Assembly: GCA_002403375.1 (NCBI GenBank) | Contig: DHHQ01000026.1 | Span: 118,230-182,229 of the forward strand | Direction of reading: 5' to 3' | From: Thiobacillus denitrificans | GTDB lineage: Bacteria; Pseudomonadota; Gammaproteobacteria; Burkholderiales; Thiobacillaceae | DNA length: 64,000 bases | The notes under the pieces: model-generated | Seen by the model: only the letters and a program-made list of their open reading frames with translations | The model's database searches: none | Told to the model about the DNA's origin: nothing | Shown here: positions 45,809 to 53,584 of the stretch, one piece after another | Layout of the letters: each line of letters begins with the position of its first letter | How positions within the stretch are numbered: position 1 is the first letter of the stretch | Made by a program: the position numbers and the translations under genes

Positions 45809-46450
45809 ATGGCAACCTACGATCTCGACGAACAGGAACGGCTGGACGAACTGAAGGCCTGGTGGAAGCGCTGGGGCAACCTGGTGCTGATCGCGCTGGC
45901 GGTGGTGATCGCCGCCACCGCGGGCTGGCGCTACTGGCAGAACCGTGTGGCGACGCAGAGCCTGGAGGCGGCCGCCGTGTACGAGAAACTCACCCAGGCG
46001 CTGCAGGCCGACGACGCCAAGGCCGCGCGCGAGGCCGGCGGCATGCTGATCGACCAGTACAAGTCGAGCCCCTATGCCGCGCGCGCTGCGCTGCTGCTGG
46101 CCCGGCAGAACGTCGCCGACAAGGACCTCAAGAGCGCGCAGAGTCAGCTCGAGTGGGCCGCGGCCAACAGCAAGGAACCGGCCGTGAAGGACCTGGCGCG
46201 CCTGCGCCTGGCCGGCGTCCAGTTCGACCAGAAGCAGTACGATGCCGCCCTGAAGACGCTGTCCGGCTCCCACAGCGACGCGTTCGCCTTCCGCTTCCAC
46301 GACCTGCGGGGCGACGTGCTGCTGGCGCAGGACAAGCCCGCCGAGGCGCGCACGGCGTATCAGGCCGCGTTCGACAAGCTGGCGGAGGACGACGCGTATC
46401 GCAACATCGTCGAGCTGAAGCTCGACGCGCTCGGCGGAGCAGCCAAGTGA
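45809..46450 (+). CDS. yfgM: YfgM-like inner-membrane TPR protein
   Basis: This 213-aa protein has a short cytoplasmic start (MATYDLDEQERLDELKAWWKRWGN) and one membrane helix (about 24-40, 'LVLIALAVVIAATAGW'). A periplasmic TPR-like tail follows. The YfgM family associates with the Sec translocon and periplasmic chaperones. The stop overlaps the bamB GTG start. Confidence 0.93.
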   Translation: MATYDLDEQERLDELKAWWKRWGNLVLIALAVVIAATAGWRYWQNRVATQSLEAAAVYEKLTQALQADDAKAAREAGGMLIDQYKSSPYAARAALLLARQNVADKDLKSAQSQLEWAAANSKEPAVKDLARLRLAGVQFDQKQYDAALKTLSGSHSDAFAFRFHDLRGDVLLAQDKPAEARTAYQAAFDKLAEDDAYRNIVELKLDALGGAAK

Positions 46451-47583
46451 GGACGCGCCTGCTCGTCGCCGGTCTGCTGCTCGCCCTCTCGGGGTGCAGC
46501 ACGGTGGGCGGCTGGTTCGGCGGAACGCCGAAGGCCAAGCCCGCCGAGCTCGTCGACTTCACTCCCGCAGCCAGCCTCGCCGAGGCCTGGAAGGGCGAGA
46601 CCGGGGACGCCGCCGGCCACGTCTTCCATCCGCAGGCCGATGGCGACAACCTGTTCGCCGCTGGTGGCAGCCGGGTGGCGCGCTTTGCCGTCGACAGCGG
46701 GCGCCTCGTCTGGCGCGAGGACGTCGGCGTGAAGCTGTCCGCCGGGGCCGGCGTGGGCGAGGGGCTGGTGCTGGCGGGCGGTGCCAAGGGCGAGTTGCTC
46801 GCGCTGGAACCGGCCAGCGGCCAGGTGCGCTGGAAGGCGACGCTGTCGAGCGAGGTGACCGGGCAGCTGCTGGCCGTCGCCGACACGGTGATCGCGCGCA
46901 CCGGCGACGGCCGCGTGCACGGCCTGGCCGCGGCCGACGGCAGCCGCAAGTGGCTCTACACCCGCAGCCTGCCGGCCCTGAGCCTGCGCGGTTCGGGTGG
47001 CATGGCTGCCCGCGACGACGTCGTCTACGCCGGCTTCCCCGGCGGCAAGCTGGTCGCGCTCGACGCGGCCAACGGCGCGCAGCTGTGGGAAGCGACGGTG
47101 GCGTTGCCGCGCGGGGCGACCGAGCTCGAACGGGTCGCCGACGTGATGGGGGCACCGGTGGTCGATGCCCTGCAGGTCTGCGCGGTCGCCTACCAGGGCC
47201 GGCTGGCCTGCTTCGACCGCCGCAACGGCGCGCCGCGCTGGGCGCGCGACATCTCCAGCAACAGCGGGATCGCGATGGACGCGCGCAATCTCTACCTGAC
47301 CGACGACAAGGACGCCGTGATCGCCTACGACAAGGACAGCGGTCGCGCCGGCTGGCGGCAGGACAAGCTGGCGCGCCGCCAGGTGACCGCGCCGCTGGCC
47401 TTCGGCGACTGGGTGGTGGTCGGCGACGGCGAGGGCTATGTGCACGTGCTGTCGGCCGACGACGGACGCTTCGTCGCGCGTGCCCAGGTCGACAGCGGCG
47501 TGCGTACCGCGCCGGTCGACATCGGCCCGGGTTTCGCCGTGCAGACGGCCAAGGGCAGCGTCGTCGCGTTCAGGCTCAAGTAG
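46447..47583 (+). CDS. bamB: BamB outer-membrane assembly lipoprotein
   Basis: This 378-aa protein starts with GTG (VRTRLLVAGLLLALSGC) with the lipidated Cys17. The rest is PQQ-like beta-propeller repeats ('LVWREDVGVKLSAGAGVGEGLVLAGGAKGELLALEPASGQVRWK'). BamB is a BAM-complex lipoprotein that aids barrel-protein insertion. It is coupled to yfgM through GTGA. Confidence 0.95.
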   Translation: MRTRLLVAGLLLALSGCSTVGGWFGGTPKAKPAELVDFTPAASLAEAWKGETGDAAGHVFHPQADGDNLFAAGGSRVARFAVDSGRLVWREDVGVKLSAGAGVGEGLVLAGGAKGELLALEPASGQVRWKATLSSEVTGQLLAVADTVIARTGDGRVHGLAAADGSRKWLYTRSLPALSLRGSGGMAARDDVVYAGFPGGKLVALDAANGAQLWEATVALPRGATELERVADVMGAPVVDALQVCAVAYQGRLACFDRRNGAPRWARDISSNSGIAMDARNLYLTDDKDAVIAYDKDSGRAGWRQDKLARRQVTAPLAFGDWVVVGDGEGYVHVLSADDGRFVARAQVDSGVRTAPVDIGPGFAVQTAKGSVVAFRLK

Positions 47584-47588
47584 ACCTG

Positions 47589-47607
47589 GCGCCGGCCGGC
47601 CCGGCGC
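47589..47607 (+). other. GC-rich hairpin after bamB
   Basis: GCGCCGG/CCGGCGC pairs around a CCGGC loop, directly after the bamB stop, without a T tract. It may protect the mRNA 3' end. Confidence 0.4.
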
Positions 47608-47629
47608 GCAGCAAGGATACTCATCCCGG

Positions 47630-47850
47630 AAACCGCAGTTGACCGCCGAGCTTCAGGAATGCTGCATGGATATCGAAACTTGCAACTTCGCTACCCCTTG
47701 CCGGAAGGCAGAGGGCGCTACGCACCCACCGGCACGCCCGGTCACGCGCCTGCCTTTGTCGTTCGTCGTTGCAGGCCCCGGCCTGCTGCCTCCCCACTTC
47801 GTGGCAGTCACCTGCCCAGACGCACCCTCGGGTGCGTCCAACTACGGTTT
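47630..47850. repeat. 221-bp inverted-repeat-bounded element before der
   Basis: The element starts AAACCGCAGTTG (47630-47641) and ends CAACTACGGTTT (47839-47850), inverted copies matching at 11 of 12 positions. Inside are further hairpins, including GACGCACCC/GGGTGCGTC (47819-47838). It holds no credible gene and fills most of the bamB-der gap. It may be a non-autonomous mobile element (MITE-like) or a structured leader of der; no target-site duplication is obvious. Confidence 0.5.
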
Positions 47851-47855
47851 CTAGG

Positions 47856-49268
47856 ATGATGCTCCCCACTCTGGTTCTTGTCGGTCGTCCCAACGTCGGC
47901 AAGTCCACCCTGTTCAACCGCCTCACCGGCACCCGTGACGCGCTCGTTCACGACATGCCGGGGATGACGCGCGACCGCCATTACGGGCGCGGCCGCATCG
48001 GCGGAAAGCCCTATCTCGTGGTCGACACCGGGGGTCTCGAGCCGGTGGCCAAGGACGGCATCATGGCCGAGATGGCGCGGCAGACGCTGCAGGCGATCGA
48101 CGAGGCCGACGCGATCATCTTCATGGTCGACGGCCGCGCCGGCCTGACGGCGCAGGACAAGGTGATCGCCGACCGCCTGCGCCGCGCGTCGGCACCGGTC
48201 TTCCTCGCGGTCAACAAGGCCGAGGGCATGAACCGCGCGGTGGTCACCGCCGAGTTCCACGAGCTCGGCCTCGGCGAGCCGCTCGCGATCTCCGGTGCGC
48301 ACGGCGACGGCATTTCCGACCTGGTCGCCGAGGCGCTGGCGCCGTTCCCCGCCGAGGAGGAACAGGCCGACGAGCACGGCATCCCCAAGATCGCGCTGGT
48401 CGGCCGCCCCAACGTCGGCAAGTCGACGCTGGTCAACGCGCTGGTCGGCGAAGAGCGCGTGATCGCGTTCGACCAGCCGGGCACCACCCGCGACTCGATC
48501 TATGTTGAGTTCGAGCGCGACGGCAAGCCCTACATCCTGATCGACACCGCCGGCGTGCGCCGCCGCGGCAAGGTGTTCGAGACGGTCGAGAAGTTCTCGG
48601 TGATCAAGACGCTGCAGGCGATCGAGGATGCCAACGTGGTCGTGCTGGTGCTCGACGCGCGCGAGAACATCTCCGAGCAGGATGCGCATCTGGCCGGCTT
48701 CGTGCTGGAGACAGGCCGCGCGCTGGTGGTCGCGGTCAACAAGTGGGACGGCCTGTCGCCCGAGCAGCGCGACGACGTCAAGCGCGACATCGGCCGCAAG
48801 CTCGCCTTCCTCGACTTCGCGCGCTTCAACTACATTTCCGCGCTGAAGGGCAAGGGCCTGGAGAACCTGCTGAAGGACGTCGAGGCCGCGCACGCCGCCG
48901 CCTTCATCAAGATGTCGACGCCGAAGCTGACCCGCGTGCTGGAAATGGCGGTGGAGCAGCACGCCCCGCCCAAGACCGGACTGTTCCGCCCGAAGCCGCG
49001 CTACGCGCACCAGGGCGGCAAGAACCCGCCGGTGATCATCCTGCACGGCAACGCGCTGGAAGGCCTGCGCGACGACTACAAGCGCTACCTGGAAGCGAGC
49101 TTCCGCAAGGCGTTCAAGCTGCAGGGCACGCCGCTCAGGATCCAGGTCAAGGAAGACGAGGGCAGGAACCCGTTCGAGGGCAAGAAGCGGGCGCCGCTCA
49201 CCGAAAGCGAGGCGACGCGGATGCGGCGCAAGAAGCGGGTCAGGCGCAAGGTCTACGGCGCCGACTGA
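47856..49268 (+). CDS. der: GTPase Der (EngA)
   Basis: This 470-aa protein has two GTPase domains. The first has GRPNVGKST (10-18) and 'VDTGGLE'; the second has GRPNVGKST (about 182-190), 'IDTAGVRRRGK' and 'NKWDG'. A C-terminal KH-like domain is followed by a very basic tail ('TRMRRKKRVRRKVYGAD'). Der assembles the 50S subunit. The start MMLPTLVLVGRPN is chosen; an upstream open frame only covers the repeat element. Confidence 0.97.
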   Translation: MMLPTLVLVGRPNVGKSTLFNRLTGTRDALVHDMPGMTRDRHYGRGRIGGKPYLVVDTGGLEPVAKDGIMAEMARQTLQAIDEADAIIFMVDGRAGLTAQDKVIADRLRRASAPVFLAVNKAEGMNRAVVTAEFHELGLGEPLAISGAHGDGISDLVAEALAPFPAEEEQADEHGIPKIALVGRPNVGKSTLVNALVGEERVIAFDQPGTTRDSIYVEFERDGKPYILIDTAGVRRRGKVFETVEKFSVIKTLQAIEDANVVVLVLDARENISEQDAHLAGFVLETGRALVVAVNKWDGLSPEQRDDVKRDIGRKLAFLDFARFNYISALKGKGLENLLKDVEAAHAAAFIKMSTPKLTRVLEMAVEQHAPPKTGLFRPKPRYAHQGGKNPPVIILHGNALEGLRDDYKRYLEASFRKAFKLQGTPLRIQVKEDEGRNPFEGKKRAPLTESEATRMRRKKRVRRKVYGAD

Positions 49269-49410
49269 AACCTGCAGATAAAGCTGCTGCGCGTCCGGCT
49301 TCCGATCCTGTGATGCTCGCCGTACGAGCGCACGGCTGTGCGTCTCGAATCGGCGGCTGCGCGTCGCGACGATTTCTTTACAAGTGTGGCGCGCTTTACC
49401 CGCCAGGGGT

Positions 49411-49563
49411 AGGCCGTGGTTCTAAAGCCGATTAATCGGCAACAACCACGCTCCACCCGCAAGGAGTAGGCCGTGGTTGTCCCCGTGAAGGGGAGGCCAT
49501 GTCTGTAAGCTGCTGAAGCAGCAACAGCCATGCTCTAGTGCCGATCAATCGGCAACAACCACG
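49411..49563. repeat. array of short hairpins with conserved flanks
   Basis: The 296-bp gap after der holds four small stems: GCCGATTAATCGGC (49427-49440), CCCC-N5-GGGG (49481-49493), GCTGCTGAAGCAGC (49509-49522) and GCCGATCAATCGGC (49540-49553). The first, third and fourth are followed by AACARCCAYG-type sequence. CGTGGTT precedes the first and second (49415, 49472), and AACCACG follows the first and fourth, so larger cruciforms can form. ACCCGC-AGGRGTAGGCCGTGGTT occurs twice. It is not a CRISPR: the units differ in length and lack unique spacers. Confidence 0.65.
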
Positions 49564-49564
49564 C

Positions 49565-49816
49565 TCAGTCGAGCCAGCGCACCAGATAGAACAGCCTGAA
49601 GCCCTCCGACGAGCGCGAGGGTCCGCTGGCGATCGCCGCGTGGCGGTGCTTGTCGGGATCGGCGTGCGCGCGCGCTTCGTCCTCGCTGGCGTAGAGCTCG
49701 ACCACGCCCTCCGGAAAGCGCGTGCGGTTCTTGCCGGAAGGCGAGTAGATCACGACCGCCGAGGTTCCGACGATCTTCGACTCCACATCGGTGAACAGGC
49801 TGGTGGCTTGCGGCAT
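49565..49816 (-). CDS. small conserved protein of unknown function
   Basis: This 83-aa soluble protein starts MPQATSLFTDVESKIVGTSAVVIYSPSG and ends 'GFRLFYLVRWLD'. It has alternating hydrophobic strands and an acidic centre ('LYASEDEARAHADPDKHRH'). It has no cysteine or membrane segment. It lies 34 bp downstream of the other small gene on the minus strand. Codon use and strand-like hydrophobic spacing support coding; function is unknown. Confidence 0.6.
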   Translation of the reverse strand: MPQATSLFTDVESKIVGTSAVVIYSPSGKNRTRFPEGVVELYASEDEARAHADPDKHRHAAIASGPSRSSEGFRLFYLVRWLD

Positions 49817-49850
49817 GGCGCTCTCTCGCAGGCTCGCGGCCTGCGGAGCC

Positions 49851-50132
49851 TCAGTGGGTCTTCTTGGAAATGTTGCTGATCTTGACGGCGTGCGAGGTCG
49901 GCGTCTCGTCGGCGAAGTGCGGACGCTCGTCGAGGGTGCGGCCGGTCAGCTTCGCCAGCTCGGTCTCGCGGGTGGAAATCACCATCAGGCAGTCCTTGAT
50001 GTTCAGGATCGTCGCCTCGGTCAGCGGGCTGGGGTTGCCGTCGCGCGGCGCGGTGTCGCGCACGATCGAGGTGAGGGTCTTGCGCATCATGCGCATCAGG
50101 CGCTGCTCGTCGTGCAGGGCTTTTTCGTCCAT
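49851..50132 (-). CDS. small conserved helical protein of unknown function
   Basis: This 93-aa protein starts MDEKALHDEQRLMRMMRKTLTSIVRDTAPRDG, with GGAGTATCCCC before the ATG. It looks largely helical ('EATILNIKDCLMVISTRETELAKLTG') and ends in a basic 'KISNISKKTH'. The longer open frame to 50258 is rejected because of the ribosome site. It is probably co-transcribed with the downstream 83-aa gene. No family function is known to me. Confidence 0.65.
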   Translation of the reverse strand: MDEKALHDEQRLMRMMRKTLTSIVRDTAPRDGNPSPLTEATILNIKDCLMVISTRETELAKLTGRTLDERPHFADETPTSHAVKISNISKKTH

Positions 50133-50300
50133 GGGGATACTCCGGAAACAGCAAAGATTCTGCATTGTCTGCGCCGGCCTGGGCTTCGTCAACGCAAGGC
50201 CTTGTTCCGCGAGGGGATAAAAACCCCCAAGAGGGGCATAAGCAGAATGAACCGCCACCGTCCGGCGGCTGCTCTATGCTTGCCGGCGGAGGAGCCCCCG

Positions 50301-51404
50301 ATGCCTGACGACACTCACACCGACCCCAGCGAGGTCCGCGAGATCCGCATCAATCCCGTCGTGCCCGCCGAATCGGTGCTGGTCGCCACGGCGCGCAGCA
50401 TGCGGCCGAAGAAGGCCGAGGAGCTGGCGCCGCGCGACACCCGCAAGCACGTCGAGACCTGCCCGTTCTGCCGCGGCAACGAGCACAAGACGCCGCCCGC
50501 CATCCTGACCTGGCCGGAAACGGGGGACTGGCAGATCCGCATGGTCGAGAACCTCTACCCGGTGCTGGGCGACGACCGTTCGCAGGCCGGTTTCGCCTTC
50601 GGCCTGCAGCAGACCATCGACGGCTACGGCCGCCACGAGGTCATCATCGACCATTTCGAGCACGGCATCGCCGTTCACGAGATGGCCGAGCCGCATCTCG
50701 CGGCGCTGTTCGGCGTCTACCAGGCGCGCATGCGGCAGTTGTTCGAGTCGGACCCGCGGCTGAAGTACGTGCTGGTGTTCAAGAACTTCGGTCCGGCGGC
50801 CGGCGCCTCGATCCCGCACACCCACAGCCAGGTGATCGCGATGCCGGTGGTGCCGGAGAACGTCGACGCCGAGGTGAAGAACAGCGCGGCGCACTACGCC
50901 AAGCACCACCATTGCATCTTCTGCGCGCTGATCGACGAGGCGCTCACCTTCGAGGCGACGATCTACGACCGCGTCTCGGGCGCGGTCAGGCGCAAGATCA
51001 ACGTCGGCCAGTACGTCGTCGAGCGCGGCGAGAAGTTCATCGCCATCAAGCCCTTCGCCAGCCGCTACGAGTGGGAGGTGCACATCCTGCCGCTGGCGCA
51101 CCAGGCCGACTACCTCGACGTGAACGGCGAAGACCTCGCCGACCTCGCGCGCGTCATGAAGCGCACCATGGCGCGGCTCGACGCCGTCATCGGCGGCGCG
51201 CAGTACAACTTCTTCCTCCACTCGGTGCCGCACGACAGCCAGCAGCAGGCGCACGCGCCGAGCTATCACTGGCACCTCGAGATCTGCCCGCGCACCTCGA
51301 TCCCGACCGGGTTCGAGCTCGGCTCCGGCCTGTTCGTCAACACCGTCAATCCCGAACAGGCCGCCGAGCGCTTGCGCGCGGTCGAGTTGCAGGATGGCCC
51401 CTGA
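50301..51404 (+). CDS. galactose-1-phosphate uridylyltransferase-like (HIT superfamily) protein
   Basis: This 367-aa protein starts MPDDTHTDPSEVREIRINPVVPAESVLVATARSMRPKK. Two HIT-like domains are visible. The N-terminal domain has a zinc-type 'CPFCRGNE' and 'HEVIIDHFEHG'; the active site is 'ASIPHTHSQVIAMP' (H-x-H-x-Q), then a second 'CIFCALIDEAL' and 'SYHWHLEICPR'. It probably transfers a nucleotidyl group between sugar phosphates. GalT or ADP-glucose phosphorylase activity cannot be separated by eye. A GGAGGAG ribosome site precedes the ATG. Confidence 0.82.
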   Translation: MPDDTHTDPSEVREIRINPVVPAESVLVATARSMRPKKAEELAPRDTRKHVETCPFCRGNEHKTPPAILTWPETGDWQIRMVENLYPVLGDDRSQAGFAFGLQQTIDGYGRHEVIIDHFEHGIAVHEMAEPHLAALFGVYQARMRQLFESDPRLKYVLVFKNFGPAAGASIPHTHSQVIAMPVVPENVDAEVKNSAAHYAKHHHCIFCALIDEALTFEATIYDRVSGAVRRKINVGQYVVERGEKFIAIKPFASRYEWEVHILPLAHQADYLDVNGEDLADLARVMKRTMARLDAVIGGAQYNFFLHSVPHDSQQQAHAPSYHWHLEICPRTSIPTGFELGSGLFVNTVNPEQAAERLRAVELQDGP

Positions 51405-51443
51405 CGCTACAATGGAGACGTCTTAGTCCGCCGGGAGGCGATC

Positions 51444-53252
51444 TTGCCGGGAGTCGATCCACGCAGTCCACGCGCGCCCTCAGCCGGCCACGGCGACGCG
51501 CATGTGGAGCGGCTCAATGCCTTGTGGAAACTGTCGGTACAGCGCGGGCTCGACGACGCCGGCCGGATCCGCGCCATGCTGGCGATGGCGGCAGGGGTGC
51601 TCGACATGGACCTGGTGGTGCTCGGGGAACTGGGGGACCGCTACACGGCGCGCTACGTCAGCGACCGGCTCGGGGTGTTTCCCGAGGGCACCGAGCTGCC
51701 GCTGGAGCAGGCGCTGTGCCACCGGGTCCACCAGTCGCAGACGCCCTGTCACATCGCCGACCTGGCCACGCACCCCGAGTACGCCGCCGACCCCCTGGTG
51801 GTCAGCCTGGGCTTCCGCACCTATTCGGGGATTCCCGTCGTGGCCGGCGATGAGGCGCGCTGGGTGCTGGCCTTCCTGCGCCGGCGCAGCGAGTCGCCCC
51901 CCGACGCGGTCGACGTCGCCTACATGGAGCTGATCGCCGACTGGCTCGGCAACGCCCTGCACCAATCCGCGCAGAAGGATCTGCTGCAGCGCATCGCGCT
52001 GACCGACCCCCTGACCGGATTGCCCAACCGGCGCGCGGCGGAGGAGCGTCTGCACAAGGAAAGGGCGCGCGCGCCGCGCGATGGCTGCGGCTTCGCGCTG
52101 GCGCTGGTGGACCTCGACCATTTCAAGATGGTCAACGACCGCTACGGCCATGCGGTGGGGGACGAGGTGCTGCGGGCGGTGGCGCGGCGTTTCGAAGCCG
52201 GCCTGCGCGAGGGCGACTGGGTGGCACGCTGGGGCGGCGAGGAATTCCTGTTCGTGCTGCACGGCTGTCTCGCGGAAGAAGCCGCGGGCATCATGGAACG
52301 CCTCGCCAGCCAGTCCCGGGCGTCCCCGGCCCAGACCAGCGTCGGCGCCATTCCGCTGAGCTTTTCGGCAGGTGTGGCAGCGTTCGATGCGAACGAGGGC
52401 GACGTCCTGCCCATGCTCGAGCGGATCGACCAGGCCCTGTATCAGGCCAAGGCCGACGGCCGTGATCGCGTCAGCACGGCGTCGCAGCCTCAGCGGCCCT
52501 GGAACGGCGCATCGCTGCGGCAGGCGCTTGCGGAAAACCGGGTCAGGCAGGCGTCGCAGCTCATCGTCGATCTGCGGAGCGGACGCGCCGTTGCCGACGA
52601 GGCACTGGCGCGCATCGAGACGGCGAGCGGCGAAATCGTCGAGGCCAGGGACTTCGTCGACATGGCGGAAGGTCTCGGCCTGATGGCGGAAATCGACCGC
52701 CGCGTGGTGCGCGACGTGATGCAGCGCTGCGTCGTCCGCCGGGAGCAGGGGGGGGCGACCGATTTCGCGCATTTCGTCAACGTCTCGCCGCAGTTCCTCG
52801 CGCGGCGCGACCTGGTCGAGGAAATGCTGGCCAACGCGATGGGCTATTGCGAGACCTGCAGCGTGATGCTCGGGCCGGTCAAGCCCATCGTGCTGGAGCT
52901 GACCGAGCGCCAGCACATCGTCAGCCTCGACAGGCTGCGCGCCGACCTCCAGCGCTTCATCGACTTCGGCTTCCGGCTGGCCCTGGACGACTTCGGCAGC
53001 GGCTATTCGTCGTATCTCTATCTGGCGCACCTGCCCGTCAGCTTCCTGAAGATCGAAGGCTGGCTGGTGTCGAACCTCCGGCGGGACCGCAAGGTGGCGG
53101 GCATCGTCGAGAGCCTCGCGAACTTCGCGCGCAAGGAGGGGCTGCGCACCGTGGCCGAGCACGTCGAGGACGCCGAGACCGCCAAAATCCTGGCCGACAT
53201 GGGCGTGGACTACGGTCAGGGCTGGTACTTCGGGCGCCCGCAACTGGATTGA
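51444..53252 (+). CDS. GAF-GGDEF-EAL c-di-GMP turnover protein
   Basis: This 602-aa protein starts with TTG behind GGGAGGCGATC. The order is a GAF-like sensor (about 25-170, with 'LCHRVHQSQTPCHIADL'), GGDEF (about 180-345, active site GGEEF at 264-268, I-site R255-E-G-D258) and EAL (about 355-595). EAL residues present are E386-A-L, 'VNVSPQF', 'LELTE' (485-488), 'DDFGSG' (515-520), K536 and 'AEHVE'. Both cyclase and phosphodiesterase sites look intact, although the usual K-I-D reads K-I-E. There is no membrane segment, so it is cytosolic. Confidence 0.92.
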   Translation: MPGVDPRSPRAPSAGHGDAHVERLNALWKLSVQRGLDDAGRIRAMLAMAAGVLDMDLVVLGELGDRYTARYVSDRLGVFPEGTELPLEQALCHRVHQSQTPCHIADLATHPEYAADPLVVSLGFRTYSGIPVVAGDEARWVLAFLRRRSESPPDAVDVAYMELIADWLGNALHQSAQKDLLQRIALTDPLTGLPNRRAAEERLHKERARAPRDGCGFALALVDLDHFKMVNDRYGHAVGDEVLRAVARRFEAGLREGDWVARWGGEEFLFVLHGCLAEEAAGIMERLASQSRASPAQTSVGAIPLSFSAGVAAFDANEGDVLPMLERIDQALYQAKADGRDRVSTASQPQRPWNGASLRQALAENRVRQASQLIVDLRSGRAVADEALARIETASGEIVEARDFVDMAEGLGLMAEIDRRVVRDVMQRCVVRREQGGATDFAHFVNVSPQFLARRDLVEEMLANAMGYCETCSVMLGPVKPIVLELTERQHIVSLDRLRADLQRFIDFGFRLALDDFGSGYSSYLYLAHLPVSFLKIEGWLVSNLRRDRKVAGIVESLANFARKEGLRTVAEHVEDAETAKILADMGVDYGQGWYFGRPQLD

Positions 53253-53302
53253 TCTTGGACTAGAATGGGAGGCCGGAACCAGAACAAGAACGGTCGGCCT
53301 GC

Positions 53303-53548
53303 ATGAACGCCAAGCCCCAACATCTCCAGGACCCCTATTTGAACGCCCTGCGCCGCGAGCACGTCCCCGTATCGCTCTACCTCGTCAACGGCATCCGGCT
53401 GCAGGGACGGATCGATTCGTTCGACGCCCATGTCGTGCTGCTGAAGAGCGTGGGGACCCAGATGGTCTACAAGCACGCCATTTCGACCGTGGTGCCTGCG
53501 CGCGCCGTCGGTTTCCCCGCGTCATCCGATGTGAAGGCGGTCCAGTGA
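53303..53548 (+). CDS. hfq: RNA chaperone Hfq
   Basis: This 81-aa Sm-like protein starts MNAKPQHLQDPYLNALRREHVPVSLYLVNGIRLQGRIDSFD, with Sm2 'MVYKHAISTVVPAR'. The Sm1 loop reads 'VVLLKSVGTQ' where most Hfq have 'NTVSQ', a small variation. It pairs small RNAs with mRNAs. It heads the hfq-hflX-hflK-hflC-hisZ-purA series. Confidence 0.97.
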   Translation: MNAKPQHLQDPYLNALRREHVPVSLYLVNGIRLQGRIDSFDAHVVLLKSVGTQMVYKHAISTVVPARAVGFPASSDVKAVQ

Positions 53549-53584
53549 GCGCCGTTCGCGCGGCCGCGACGCAGGAGCGCCCCG

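Noticed and set aside
47769..47855. N-terminal extension of der through the inverted-repeat element
   Set aside because: Der proteins begin just before the first GRPNVGKS motif, and the extension covers the repeat's hairpins.
49411..49563. CRISPR array
   Set aside because: Units are irregular in length, stems differ, no equal-sized unique spacers occur and no cas genes are nearby.
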